A stretch of 64,000 nucleotides of DNA from JAJDXW01 sp965243335. GTDB taxonomy: Bacteria > Pseudomonadota > Gammaproteobacteria > HK1. Positions 17,264-25,347 of the stretch are shown in pieces. Position numbers and translations under genes: made by a program. The stretch spans positions 2,356,001 through 2,420,000 of the forward strand of contig OZ251545.1 of NCBI GenBank assembly GCA_965243335.1, given 5' to 3'. Each line of letters opens with the position of its first letter. Position 1 is the stretch's first letter. The notes under the pieces were generated by a model. It searched no databases and was not told where the DNA came from. It was given only the letters and a program-made list of their open reading frames with translations.

Positions 17264-17797
17264 ATGGCGGACACGCCCTCCGGCCCCGAGCGCGGGTCGC
17301 CCCGCGAGCTTCTTCTGCTTCGCCACGGCCACGCGGTCCCGCACGGCTCGGTCGAGCCCGACTTCGCCCGCCCGCTCGACGAACGCGGACAGTCCGACAC
17401 CGCGTGGATGGCGCGCTGGGCGGTCGAGGCCGGCGTAGTCCCCGATCGGGTCGTGGCGTCGCCGGCGAGGCGGGCGCGGGAGACGGCGGAAGGCTTCTGC
17501 CGAGGGGCTGGCCTCTCCCCCGAGGCCATCCGGTGGCGGGAGGAGATCTACGATGCGCGCGTCTCGAGCCTCCTCGGAGTGCTCGCGGAGGAGGCTCCCC
17601 GCGAGTTCCGCCGGGTGATGCTGGTCGGCCACAACCCGGGCTTCGAGCAGCTCGCGGGCCTCCTCGCCCACGGCGACCCGCACCGGGTGCGGCTCGCGAC
17701 CGCCGCCGCCGCCCGCCTCCGGATGCCGGAGGACTGGACCGGGCTGTCCCCGGGCGACGGCGAGCTGATCGAAGTGGTCCGCCCGCCGAAACGCTGA
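17264..17797 (+). CDS. sixA: SixA-type phosphohistidine phosphatase
   Basis: 177 residues from the ATG at 17264 with AAGAGGAGA upstream. An ATG at 17225 in frame is less well placed. Histidine phosphatase fold: LLLLRHGHAVPHG contains the catalytic RHG, VVASPARRARETAEGF is the second conserved arginine region, and VMLVGHNPGFEQLA carries the second catalytic His. Compact length is that of SixA, which removes phosphate from HPt-domain histidines and lets phosphorelays reset. Members of this family outside enterobacteria are less well characterised, so the physiological substrate is open. Single gene, facing away from the oxidoreductase. Confidence 0.85.
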   Translation: MADTPSGPERGSPRELLLLRHGHAVPHGSVEPDFARPLDERGQSDTAWMARWAVEAGVVPDRVVASPARRARETAEGFCRGAGLSPEAIRWREEIYDARVSSLLGVLAEEAPREFRRVMLVGHNPGFEQLAGLLAHGDPHRVRLATAAAARLRMPEDWTGLSPGDGELIEVVRPPKR

Positions 17798-17878
17798 CCG
17801 GGGCGCGTGGATCAGCCCCGCCCGTAGCATCCGACGGCACCTCCGCCACAGCGACGGAAGACAGACCGGGTAACCGCC

Positions 17879-17884
17879 TATAAT
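17879..17884 (+). promoter_or_regulatory. -10 box upstream of the Sel1-repeat gene
   Basis: A perfect TATAAT 30 bases before the ATG, giving a leader of about 23 bases that includes GGAG. The -35 region is poor (no TTGACA at the usual distance). Confidence 0.5.
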
Positions 17885-17913
17885 CGCGCTCAGTTCTACA
17901 CTGGAGCGACGTC

Positions 17914-19149
17914 ATGTCCAAAGTCCTCGTTGCCGCCCTCCTGCTCTCCACCGTCGCCGGGGCGAACGCGAAGGATGTCGAAGAATGCGAGCGTATCTAC
18001 AAGGAAATGGAATACGAAGACGCTTGGAAGTGCGCTGCGCCACTGGCCGGAGCAGGGGATGCGAGAGCACAAGTGCTGCTCGGGTACATGCTCGACACGG
18101 GGCGGGGCGTCGCCGAGAACTCCAAGGAAGCCATGCAGTGGTACCGAAAGGCCGCCGAGCAGGGGGATGCGAACGCAATGTATCGAATAGCGCTCCTGTA
18201 CGGCTTGGGGAGTGGCATCCCCGCAAATGAGAAGGAATACTTGCGCTGGAGGCGGAAGGCTGCCGAGCAGGGGCACACGGGTGCACAGGTCGCCCTCGGA
18301 TTTGATTATCAATACGGAACCAGCGTGGTTGAGCGCGATCCTGCGGAGGCCGTGCGTTGGTATCTCAAGGCGGCTGAACAGGGGAATACGTCCGCACAGT
18401 CAATGCTCGGGCTCCTGCACCAGATAGGAGAAGGCGTCCAGCAAGACGACCGCGAAGCCTTCCGCTGGTATCTTCTGGCAGCCGAGCAGGGAGATGAGAT
18501 GGCGCAAGAGGCCATTGGGTCCATGTATCAGGAAGGGCGAGGCGTCCGACAGGACCACCTCGAGGCCGCCCGATGGTTACGCAAGGCAGCGAGGTCGAAG
18601 GAGCAAAGAGACCGTGAAATCGTTCTCGAAAGACGCAAGGAAGCAGAACGAGAGAAAACGATAGCGGAAGTGACGGGGGCACAGGTGGTGATCGAAATCC
18701 TGTACGACCAAGGGCGGGTCGTCCCTCCCAGCCCCGAGGATGCCGTGGAGTGGTATCGCACGGACGCCGAGTTGGGGATCGCACGAGCGCAGCAGAAGCT
18801 GGGGGTCGCATACGACACCGGGGAGGGGACTCCCAAGGACGAACGCGAAGCCGCCAAGTGGTTCCGAAAGGCGGCCGAGCAAGGGCTCGCGGAAGCGCAG
18901 GCGTACCTCGGGCGGGCGTACGCCATCGGACGTGGGGTGCCGGAGGACGATGTCCTCGCCTACGTCTGGACGAACCTCGCCGCGGCGGGAGGCTTCGAAA
19001 AAGCGAAACAGGCAAGGCAACTGCTCCGTGAGCGCATGACCCGTGGCCAGCTCGCCGAAGCGCAGGCCCTCGGGCGGAAACTCGCCGAAGAAATCGACGA
19101 GGGGCAGGCATTCAAGCGGAAATACACCGAGCGGATTCTCGGCCGGTAG
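17914..19149 (+). CDS. Secreted Sel1-like repeat (SLR/TPR-type) protein
   Basis: 411 residues. A short signal peptide (MSKVLVAALLLSTVAGANA) is followed by about eight to nine Sel1 repeats of 36 residues, each with the pattern AqxxLGxxYxxGxGVxxDxxEAxxWyrkAAeqG, for example GYMLDTGRGV, GMYQEGRGVRQD-like and GRAYAIGRGVPEDD. One repeat array is interrupted by a charged helical spacer (residues about 225-255, KEAEREKTIAEV). Sel1 proteins are periplasmic or secreted scaffolds for protein complexes and sometimes host-interaction factors. The binding partner cannot be predicted. GC content is lower than in the flanking metabolic genes. A hairpin just downstream may end the transcript. Confidence 0.92.
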   Translation: MSKVLVAALLLSTVAGANAKDVEECERIYKEMEYEDAWKCAAPLAGAGDARAQVLLGYMLDTGRGVAENSKEAMQWYRKAAEQGDANAMYRIALLYGLGSGIPANEKEYLRWRRKAAEQGHTGAQVALGFDYQYGTSVVERDPAEAVRWYLKAAEQGNTSAQSMLGLLHQIGEGVQQDDREAFRWYLLAAEQGDEMAQEAIGSMYQEGRGVRQDHLEAARWLRKAARSKEQRDREIVLERRKEAEREKTIAEVTGAQVVIEILYDQGRVVPPSPEDAVEWYRTDAELGIARAQQKLGVAYDTGEGTPKDEREAAKWFRKAAEQGLAEAQAYLGRAYAIGRGVPEDDVLAYVWTNLAAAGGFEKAKQARQLLRERMTRGQLAEAQALGRKLAEEIDEGQAFKRKYTERILGR

Positions 19150-19152
19150 GAT

Positions 19153-19175
19153 AAGGATGCACACAAGGCATCCTT
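19153..19175 (+). terminator. Hairpin between converging genes
   Basis: AAGGATGC and GCATCCTT form a perfect eight-pair stem with a seven-base loop just after the Sel1-gene stop, before a convergent gene. A U-tract is lacking, so it is at best a weak intrinsic terminator. Confidence 0.5.
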
Positions 19176-19215
19176 GATAAGGATGCCGGCCTCTTTGAAG
19201 TGGCCAAGCACCCTA

Positions 19216-19932
19216 CTACCGGACAAGCAGGTCGTGGGGCGCGAGGACTCCCAGCAGACGTTCGGGGTGCTTCCGGTCGGCGACGAGCGCAGGCAGCCCC
19301 GCGGTCCAGTCCGCTTCGGCGGCCCCGCTCGCGTCGTCCTCGGGGGCGAAGACCAGGGGAGCGGGGATGAGCTTGAACACCGGCTTCCCGTCAGCGCACA
19401 GCGCGTCCGCGTCTGCGCCGCCCTTCCACAGGTACGCCGCCACGTCGCAGTCGCGGACGAAACGCCACTCCCCGCCGCACCACAGGGGGATCGCCGAGAA
19501 CCCCGCCTTGAGGAGCTCGCTCCGAACGTCGGCCACCGTCATCCACGGATGCGCGACCAGCGGATTGGGGACCATCCAGTCCCGGACCTTGCAGGCGTTC
19601 GCGGCTTTCATCAGAGCTCCCTCCAGTGCGATAGCGAGCGCGAGAGCGTGCCCCCCCACCGCCCGCGCTTCCGCACCCTCGTGCGCGGCGATGTTGCGTC
19701 CCAGTTGGACCCGCTCGAAGGAGGCGAAGAGCGAGGGGGCGACCCCGTTCGGGAACAGCTTGGCGGCGATCTTCCTCCCCGCCTGCCCCATTCCGCCGTC
19801 CTTTGCGCCCAGCGCCTTGCCCAAGCGCTCCACCTCGACAGCGACGGCCAAGTAGGCTTCTGCGTCCGCCTGCACCCGCGCTCGCGCCTCGCGCATCCGC
19901 CGGGCGAACCAGACCGCTTGTTCGAGGTTCAT
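19216..19932 (-). CDS. HEPN-like domain fused to a CBS pair (putative toxin/effector of a nucleotidyltransferase module)
   Basis: 238 residues. The N-terminal 110 are helical and contain LGRNIAAHEGAEA, where R79-x4-H84 matches the Rx4-6H motif of HEPN RNases and the position near the end of the third helix fits. The C-terminal half is two CBS motifs: residues about 116-170 (RDWMVPNPLVAHPWMTVADV, then FVRDCDVAAYLW) and about 187-238 (GLPALVADR, LLGVLAPHDLL). CBS pairs bind adenine nucleotides. The tyrosine that follows H in the HepT RX4HXY motif is missing. It begins 10 bases after the nucleotidyltransferase gene, so the two form an operon in the order antitoxin/modifier then HEPN. Domain calls are by motif only; I know no described HEPN-CBS toxin. 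Confidence 0.65.
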   Translation of the reverse strand: MNLEQAVWFARRMREARARVQADAEAYLAVAVEVERLGKALGAKDGGMGQAGRKIAAKLFPNGVAPSLFASFERVQLGRNIAAHEGAEARAVGGHALALAIALEGALMKAANACKVRDWMVPNPLVAHPWMTVADVRSELLKAGFSAIPLWCGGEWRFVRDCDVAAYLWKGGADADALCADGKPVFKLIPAPLVFAPEDDASGAAEADWTAGLPALVADRKHPERLLGVLAPHDLLVR

Positions 19933-19942
19933 TCCTTCATGC

Positions 19943-20959
19943 TCATCGCATCGCGGGTCCGGCCCTGTCGGTCGGCAGCGTCCATGCCTTGGCGCACCCT
20001 CCCCGGGCTCCGACCCAGAGCCTCACCGCTTCGATGAGGGCGTTCGGCGCCGCCGGCTTCACCTTCAGGACTTCTTCCAGGGCGTTGCACAGCTTGCCTT
20101 CTGCCGGAGCCAGCTCTTCAGCGAGCCCCTTCATGCCCTTGGCCTGGATCAACAGCTCCCGGTCTTCGCGAACGAGCCGCAGGGTTCGCGCCAGCCGGGC
20201 ATCGAGCTGCGGCTTCTTGCTGACGGGTTTCTCCCCTCGGTAGATGGCGAGGTGGTCTTTCCGGGTGTCCCCGCTCAGATATTCCCCGAGCTCCTCGAAC
20301 CGCTCGGCTGCCGCGTCCGGGTCTTGCGCGATCACGGCTGGTCCGAGGTTCCTCCCCCTCGCCTTTCTGGCCGCATCTTTGAACAGCTCGTCCAGGGCGT
20401 GGGTTGGGGAGGGGTCGCCGCCCCGACAGGCGATCGCCGCCTTGCCGGCACGTTTCGCCACGGACCCGATCGCGGTCGCGGCCGTCTTGTGGAATCCCTC
20501 CTTGCCGGGAAATTCGTGAAAGTCCAGCCAATGTCTGACCGCGCTGGTGAGGAGGCTCGTGACCGTGTCCTGCTCCGCGGTGACTTCCTGGAGGTCCATC
20601 GCCCGGTCTTCTCCCTTCATGTTCGGGTCTCCCCACAGGACCCGCCCTCTCCGGATCGCTTCGGTTCCGACCATCGCCCGGACGCCGTACCCGGCGTAGC
20701 GGTTGCCCGGATGCATCCCGACGATGTCGCACGGGACTCTTTCGTTCTTCGCGAGCGCCCATCCCGCGGCCCGCGCCTCCTCGCACGCCCGCTCCGTTCC
20801 CACGACCGCCAGGTCACAGTCGCTGTGCTCTTCCGCCGTCCCCTGTGCGGCCGACCCGAACAGGACGACGGCGTCGAGCCCCGGGACCCGAGAAAGCCTT
20901 TCGGCGGCCCGCTCGGCGAAGGCTCGGAGCTCGAGACTCCTCTCGGTAGGCGTGGTCAT
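19943..20959 (-). CDS. Nucleotidyltransferase with long helical C-terminal domain
   Basis: 338 residues. The N-terminal 110 are a minimal Pol-beta-type nucleotidyltransferase: VVLFGSAAQGTAEEHSDCDL carries G35-S36 and the metal-binding D47-x-D49, and ERVPCDIVGMHP supplies the third acid, so the site looks active. The remaining 230 residues are helical with an internal FHEFPGKEGFHKTA segment and resemble no family I can name. The start at 20959 was chosen over an ATG six bases upstream because GGGGA is better spaced. In MNT-HEPN modules the MNT protein AMPylates the HEPN toxin; the adjacent HEPN-CBS gene suggests the same here. Moderately lower GC than the host genes. Confidence 0.75.
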   Translation of the reverse strand: MTTPTERSLELRAFAERAAERLSRVPGLDAVVLFGSAAQGTAEEHSDCDLAVVGTERACEEARAAGWALAKNERVPCDIVGMHPGNRYAGYGVRAMVGTEAIRRGRVLWGDPNMKGEDRAMDLQEVTAEQDTVTSLLTSAVRHWLDFHEFPGKEGFHKTAATAIGSVAKRAGKAAIACRGGDPSPTHALDELFKDAARKARGRNLGPAVIAQDPDAAAERFEELGEYLSGDTRKDHLAIYRGEKPVSKKPQLDARLARTLRLVREDRELLIQAKGMKGLAEELAPAEGKLCNALEEVLKVKPAAPNALIEAVRLWVGARGGCAKAWTLPTDRAGPAMR

Positions 20960-21175
20960 GACCATGTCCCCGATCTTGTGCCTGGGACGGCGCCTCGTCA
21001 ACGGGCGTCCTGCACTTACGCGGAACCGCCCCCGCCCATCCCGTGCTACAGCCCCTGCCGTCGTCACCAGGGGTCCGCCAGGTCTCCCGAAGTCATCGCC
21101 ATATCGCCCCGAGTTCCAGCCAGGAGAGGCGAGGCGGCCCGTCCGGCGGGCAGGCGGCGGGCGCCCCCGGCGCTC
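20960..21175. other. Gene-free spacer
   Basis: No gene seen between the nucleotidyltransferase start and the left inverted repeat of the HicBA unit. It should include the promoter of the nucleotidyltransferase/HEPN operon, but no convincing -35/-10 pair was found. Confidence 0.4.
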
Positions 21176-21431
21176 CTGTGGGATCACACGAATCCTGATC
21201 ACAATCGGGTCCGATCCGGGGCCGGAACGGCCAGTACGTGACCACTTGACTCACGAATTCTGATCAGATCCCACGGACCGGCGGGCGGTGGCCGACGAGG
21301 ACAAGCCAAGGAGAAGCGGGAAGGCGGATCCCGCGACCACACGCGAAGCGGGGACGGTCAGGACAGAGAGGAAGCGGCGGCCTCCAGGATCAGGCGCACG
21401 GCCCGGAAGCCGCGCTTGTACGCGAAGAAGA

Positions 21432-21734
21432 TCAGGAATCGGTCGAGGACAGGCCGTCTTCACTCAGGGCAAGACCGAAGTCGGCAAGAGGGAGCCCGAG
21501 GCGACGGCAGAGGCTCCGGAGGAGGTGAGGAGTCAGCCTCTCGTCATCGTCGCCGAAGGGGAGAACGACGACCTTCCTCTCGCCGTTCTCCCCACGCGAC
21601 AGCGCCGAAACGCGGCTCTCTCCGTCAGGGCCGAACAACGTGACGGCTCCCTTCTCGTGGGTACAGCCATATTCGCCACACGCCCGGCGGACGAACTGGC
21701 CGATCGTAGGCATCTGCACGAAGGGATAAGCCAT
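21432..21734 (-). CDS. HicA/YcfA-like putative mRNA interferase toxin
   Basis: 100 residues. The segment KVVVLPFGDDDERLTPHLLR, then LCRRLGLPLADF, matches the HicA pattern (vtvP-h-kkel-gtlrsilkqlgis-eeF). The upstream half, QMPTIGQFVRRACGEYGC, corresponds to the first helix of the double-stranded RNA-binding-like fold. The catalytic His of HicA, normally in GSHhvf, is not evident: the aligned stretch reads HEKGAVTLFG, so activity is doubtful or uses a shifted His (H26). It follows the HicB-like gene after 12 bases, the reversed (antitoxin-first) order seen in some HicBA pairs. Confidence 0.6.
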   Translation of the reverse strand: MAYPFVQMPTIGQFVRRACGEYGCTHEKGAVTLFGPDGESRVSALSRGENGERKVVVLPFGDDDERLTPHLLRSLCRRLGLPLADFGLALSEDGLSSTDS

Positions 21735-21746
21735 CCCAAGACTCCC

Positions 21747-22070
21747 TCAAGCGACGCGAAGCTCGCGGAACCCGGGGAGCATGAAGGCCGGGGGCAGATC
21801 GCAGTCCGGCTTGAACGGCGGCACGCGACGGCTGTCGACGGGCTCGCCAGCGTCCTGGTAGCGCTGCCAGTAGAAGCGCGGCGCAGGGGGGATGCTGTCG
21901 AGGCTGTGATCTCCACGCGCCGCGCACAGGCAGACCTCGGCGAAGAGGGTGCGGGTAAGCTCGAACATCGCCTTCTGAATCGTCTCTCCCTGAGCGGCGA
22001 TGTCGTGCTCCAGACACTGGGCCGTCCACGCACCGTCCTTGAGCAGAAGGACGTTCAGGGTCCGATTCAT
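21747..22070 (-). CDS. HicB-like antitoxin (partial RNase H fold)
   Basis: 107 residues. The first 50 (LNVLLLKDGAWTAQCLEHDI, then AAQGETIQKAMFELTRTL) match the HicB N-terminal fold, in which a short beta hairpin with xxxxcpEldixaqGdTxeEA is conserved. The rest (PRFYWQRYQDAGEP, DCDLPPAFMLPGFRELRVA) has no helix-turn-helix or ribbon DNA-binding domain, so it probably neutralises its partner by contact and may not autoregulate. Similar proteins are usually annotated only as hypothetical. It lies immediately before the HicA-like gene, and both lie inside the inverted-repeat unit. Confidence 0.65.
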   Translation of the reverse strand: MNRTLNVLLLKDGAWTAQCLEHDIAAQGETIQKAMFELTRTLFAEVCLCAARGDHSLDSIPPAPRFYWQRYQDAGEPVDSRRVPPFKPDCDLPPAFMLPGFRELRVA

Positions 22071-22282
22071 GATTCTCCTCCACTTCTGGATGCTCTGTCA
22101 TCGGGCGGGGTACCCCACGAGCGATCCGGATCAGAGACTGGACCGCGAGAACGACAGTGAGGCCCTCCTGCAGGAGGAATATAGGTACACGGCGACGGCC
22201 AAGTCAAGAAATCCGTGATGTGATCGGAAGGGGATAAGGGAGCAACACATCCGTACACAGGGCTCCTAACTATCGTGAAAAT

Positions 22283-22303
22283 GTATATAATACAATTATA
22301 TAC
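22283..22303. promoter_or_regulatory. AT-rich perfect palindrome with back-to-back -10 boxes
   Basis: GTATATAA and TTATATAC are perfect eight-base arms around TACAA. TATAAT can be read on both strands, so it may be a bidirectional promoter or an operator about 210 bases upstream of the HicB-like gene. It is the most AT-rich patch of the area. Confidence 0.5.
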
Positions 22304-22527
22304 GAAATCTTCTGGAGCACGACCCCGGCCCGCCGCTGCGGGTCCCTCCACGCGGCCTTCAGGTGGAGATTGCCGAGACCCGCGCGGGCACGCTGCAACG
22401 AGGGCAGCCGCCACACGGTCGAGGTCCCTGTCGAGCAACGCCTTGAGGGTGCGGAGGCTCAGTGCCTCGTCGATGGTCGCCAGCGGGAGGGGGTCAGCCA
22501 TCGGCACACGGTCGCAGAGGGAAGCGG

Positions 22528-22557
22528 GCACGACAAGGGGCGAATCGCCCGTCGTGC
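22528..22557. repeat. Nested hairpin
   Basis: GCACGAC...GTCGTGC encloses GGGCGA-A-TCGCCC, giving 13 pairs with a tiny loop and a two-to-three-base asymmetry. It is too stable to be chance in ordinary intergenic DNA. Possibly a repetitive palindromic element or recombination site. Confidence 0.55.
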
Positions 22558-22692
22558 GTAGGATCTCGGATCGTCGTACGGTCGTGGTGTCCTACAGGGG
22601 ATCCCCGAACGGGCTATGTGGCCAAGAAACACAGGAATCCTGATCAGAATGATCAAAATTCGTGTGAGCTCACAGCTCCGGGCGAACTCGGC

Positions 22693-23936
22693 TCACAGCA
22701 CCTTGAACCAGGGGACGGCGAGCACGCCGGGCGCGAGCCATTCCAGGGTGCTGCCGGTGTGCAGCAGAAGCCCGGCCCGGGCCTCCTCCCCATGCTCCGC
22801 GCGGAAGGAACGCAGGCGCGCCGTGTCCGCGAGGCGCGGCCGGCCCGTCGACTTGATCTCGATCGGCAGGAGGCGACCGCCCGACTCGATCACGAGGTCC
22901 ACTTCCTCGCCGGCCGTCGTGCGCCAGTAGAACACCTCGGCCCGTTCGAGGCGGGTGTCGCGCCAGACCGGCAGGTCGTGGAGCACGAGGTTTTCGAGGT
23001 GGGCCCCTTCGGGTTCGGCGACGCCCGCGAGGTGCAGCGCCGCCCCCGTATCGCTCCAGTACAGCTTCGGGGACTTGATGAGCCGCTTGGTGCGATTCAC
23101 CGCGTAGGCGGGAAGGCGCACCGGCAGATGGGAGGTCTCGAGCAGGTTCAGGTAACGGCGCACGGTCGGCTGCGGCAGCCTGACGTCGCGGCCGATCTCC
23201 GTCTGGGTGGCGATCTGCCCGAGCCGGAGGGATGCGGCCTGCATCAGACGGCGGAAATCGGGCAGCGCGGCGATCGAAGAAAGCTCCTGCAGATCGCGTT
23301 CGAGATAGGTGCGCGCGTAGCCGTCGAACCAGACTGCACGCTCTTCGGCCGTTTCGAGATGGATGGCCGGAACCGGAAATCCGCCGCGCCGCGCGAGCGC
23401 TCGCCAGTCCTCGGGCGCACCAGGCTCCGCGGCCAGAAGGCCCGCCAGTCCCGTTCGTTCGCCGCGTGCAGCTTCTCCCAGGCGCCGCAGCGTCCAAGCC
23501 CCCGTTGTTCGCGCCTCGTCATCGGCCAGAGGGTCAGGTAGCTCGCCCGACCGGCGAGCGATTCGGACACCCGGCGCATGAGGAGCAGGTTCGCCGATCC
23601 GGTGAGTACGAAGCGGCCCGGGCGCCGCCGCCGGTCGATCGCCCGCTTCACGGCGTGCAGCAGATCGGGCTCGCGCTGCACTTCGTCCAGGGTCACCGGC
23701 TCCTCGCCGCCGACGAGCGCTTCGGGATCGCGGCGGGCGGCGTCGAGCACGTCGAGGTCGTCCAACGAGAGATAGCGCCGACCGGCCGCCGGAGCGAGGC
23801 CCTGGACCAGGGTGCTCTTGCCCGTCTGGCGGGCGCCGGTGACCACCACCGCCGGCATGACCTGCAGGCGGTCGCGGAGACTGCGCGAGACGAGGCGAGG
23901 AAGTGGAGATCCATTCACGGCTTGAATGATGATCAT
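22693..23936 (-). pseudogene. DUF4143-type AAA ATPase, split by a frameshift
   Basis: Together two frames encode a complete ATPase of the AAA_14/DUF4143 family. N-terminal frame: VVVTGARQTGKSTLVQGLAP is Walker A; RYLSLDDLDVLDAARRDP and PVTLDEVQREPDLL include Walker B; FVLTGSANLLLMRRVSESLA is sensor 1. The C-terminal frame holds DUF4143: GGFPVPAI, WFDGYARTYLERDLQELSSI, QPTVRRYLNLLETSHL, KLYWSDTGAALHLAG, EVFYWRTTAGEEVDLVIE. They join at a run of five C residues (plus strand 23499-23503): one extra base would restore QRGAWTLRRLGE. Either a true frameshift or a sequencing error in a homopolymer. These ATPases are common in accessory DNA and of unclear function. The start lies inside a 39-base palindrome. 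Confidence 0.85.
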
Positions 23937-23950
23937 TCAAGCCGTGAATG
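23912..23950. repeat. Perfect 39-base palindrome over the ATPase start codon
   Basis: CATTCACGGCTTGAATGAT (23912-23930), one G, and its exact complement (23932-23950). Nineteen perfect pairs with a one-base centre. It covers the first codons of the DUF4143 ATPase, so both strands read MxIIQAVN at their start. Could be an operator, a cruciform-forming site, or a fold-back assembly artefact. Confidence 0.9.
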
Positions 23951-24135
23951 ACAAGCACAGGAAACCGGGTTCCGGGGGAACCGGGGGCCCGGGCCACGCC
24001 TTCGATATACCCGGCGGCGCCCCGCCGCCGCCCCGGCCCGTTCGGACGCGATCGCTGGAAGCCGGGGCGGTCTCCCGCCGCTGGAAGCGGGTCGGAACCC
24101 GCCGCCGGGAGGACGGAGGGATATCCGGGGGAGCC

Positions 24136-25209
24136 TCAGCCGCCCGGCGCTGGCCGCCGGCCTTCCCCGTCCTCGCCGTGCTTCATCACGTCACGCAGCG
24201 CCTCGATCGCGGTGTCCACGTCGCTCGCGCCGACGTCGAGGTGGGTGACGGCGCGGAGCCGCCGGGGGCCGAGCGCGCCGATCGATACGCCCCGCTCCGC
24301 GAGGGCGGCGGAGACCTCCTTCGCGGTCCGCCCGACGCTCTCCTCGACCTCGAAGTACACGATGTTGGACTCGACCGAGTCGAGGTCGAGGGCCAGTCCG
24401 GGAACGTGCGCCGCCCCCTCGGCGAAGCGGCGGGCGTTGCGGTGATCGTCGGCGAGGCGATCGACATGGTGGTCGAGGGCGTGGATCCCGGCCGCGGCGA
24501 GGATGCCGGCCTGGCGCATCGCCCCGCCGAGGCGCTGCTTCCAGCGCCATACGTCGTCGATCCGGCTCCGCGAGGTCGCGAGCACCGCGCCCACCGGACA
24601 GCCGAGGCCCTTGCTGAGGTCGATCCAGACGGTGTCGAACCCGCGGGCGTGGTCGCGGGCCGGCGCCCCGGACGCGACGACGGCGTTCAGCAGCCGGGCG
24701 CCGTCCATGTGGGTGGCGAGATCGTGTTCGCCCGCCGCCTCCACGACCGCCCGCAACGCCTTGATCGGCCACACCGTCCCGCCCCCGAGGTTGGCGGTCT
24801 GCTCCACCGCAAGCAAGCGCGAGCGGGGCGCGTACCGGTTGGCGGGGTCGCGCACCGCCGCCCTCGCCTGCTCCCCGGAATACACCCCCCGCTCGCCGTC
24901 GAGCGACGCGACCATCACCCCGCTCAGGGCCGCCGGCGCTCCCCCCTCGAAATGGACGATGTGCGAGGTGCGGTCGGCGATGACCTCGTCCCCGGCAGAG
25001 CAGTGGACCCGGATGGCGATCTCGTTGCACATCGTCCCGGAGGGGAGGAACACCGCGCGCTCCTTGCCGAGGAGCTCCGCCGCCATCTCGCACAGCCGGT
25101 TCACGCTCGGGTCCTCCATGCGCTGTTCGTCCCCGACCGGCGCCCGCGCCATCGCCTCGCGCATGGCCGCAGTGGGGAGGGTCTGGGTGTCGCTGTAGAG
25201 ATTGATCAT
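24136..25209 (-). CDS. Low-specificity threonine aldolase (beta-eliminating-lyase fold)
   Basis: 357-residue PLP enzyme, aspartate aminotransferase fold type I. INLYSDTQTLPTAAMREAMA is the family start; GERxx-type loop PSGTMCNEIAI lies at the cofactor phosphate site; THMDGARLLNAVVASG holds the PLP-contacting Asp; VWIDLSKGLGCPVGAVLAT contains the PLP lysine. Start has GGAGAG upstream. Cleaves L-threonine or related beta-hydroxy-amino acids to glycine and an aldehyde. It is co-directional with and 138 bases downstream of the TRAP dctM gene, so it may act on the imported compound or on a product made from it, which is inference. Confidence 0.92.
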   Translation of the reverse strand: MINLYSDTQTLPTAAMREAMARAPVGDEQRMEDPSVNRLCEMAAELLGKERAVFLPSGTMCNEIAIRVHCSAGDEVIADRTSHIVHFEGGAPAALSGVMVASLDGERGVYSGEQARAAVRDPANRYAPRSRLLAVEQTANLGGGTVWPIKALRAVVEAAGEHDLATHMDGARLLNAVVASGAPARDHARGFDTVWIDLSKGLGCPVGAVLATSRSRIDDVWRWKQRLGGAMRQAGILAAAGIHALDHHVDRLADDHRNARRFAEGAAHVPGLALDLDSVESNIVYFEVEESVGRTAKEVSAALAERGVSIGALGPRRLRAVTHLDVGASDVDTAIEALRDVMKHGEDGEGRRPAPGG

Positions 25210-25347
25210 TGGGGGGCTCTCCGATCGTTCCCACCGTCGTCCAGCGGGAAGGGGCGGGTCCTCGGATTCGTCTCGAACGTCGGGCTGGCCTCGAACGTCG
25301 GGTCGGGCCTCCGTCCGCACCGCGCCCGCACCGGCCCGCAACCCCGG

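Larger units (their letters stand above)
21176..22675. mobile_element. Candidate 1.5-kb cassette with imperfect terminal inverted repeats carrying HicBA-like genes
   Basis: The left end (21176-21201) and right end (22650-22675) are inverted copies of each other at 22 of 26 positions; the core is TCACACGAATCCTGATCA on the left and TGATCAAAATTCGTGTGA on the right. Extra direct copies of the motif lie just inside each end (CACGAATTCTGATCA at 21252-21266, CAGGAATCCTGATCA at 22632-22646). No transposase is present and no target duplication is obvious. Inside are two toxin-antitoxin-like genes, a perfect AT-rich palindrome and a strong hairpin. It could be a non-autonomous mobile unit or simply paired regulatory repeats. 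Confidence 0.5.
22071..22692. other. Gene-free stretch with strong symmetric elements
   Basis: About 620 bases without a credible gene. A minus-strand frame (22531-22067) begins with a plausible helical start (PLPLATIDEALSLRTLKALL) but loses coding character and has no family. Notable contents, listed separately, are an AT-rich palindrome at 22283, a long hairpin at 22528 and the right inverted repeat. Confidence 0.45.

Noticed and set aside
22067..22531. A minus-strand frame with a plausible helical start
   Set aside because: Coding character fades after 60 residues and no family is recognisable; described as gene-free.
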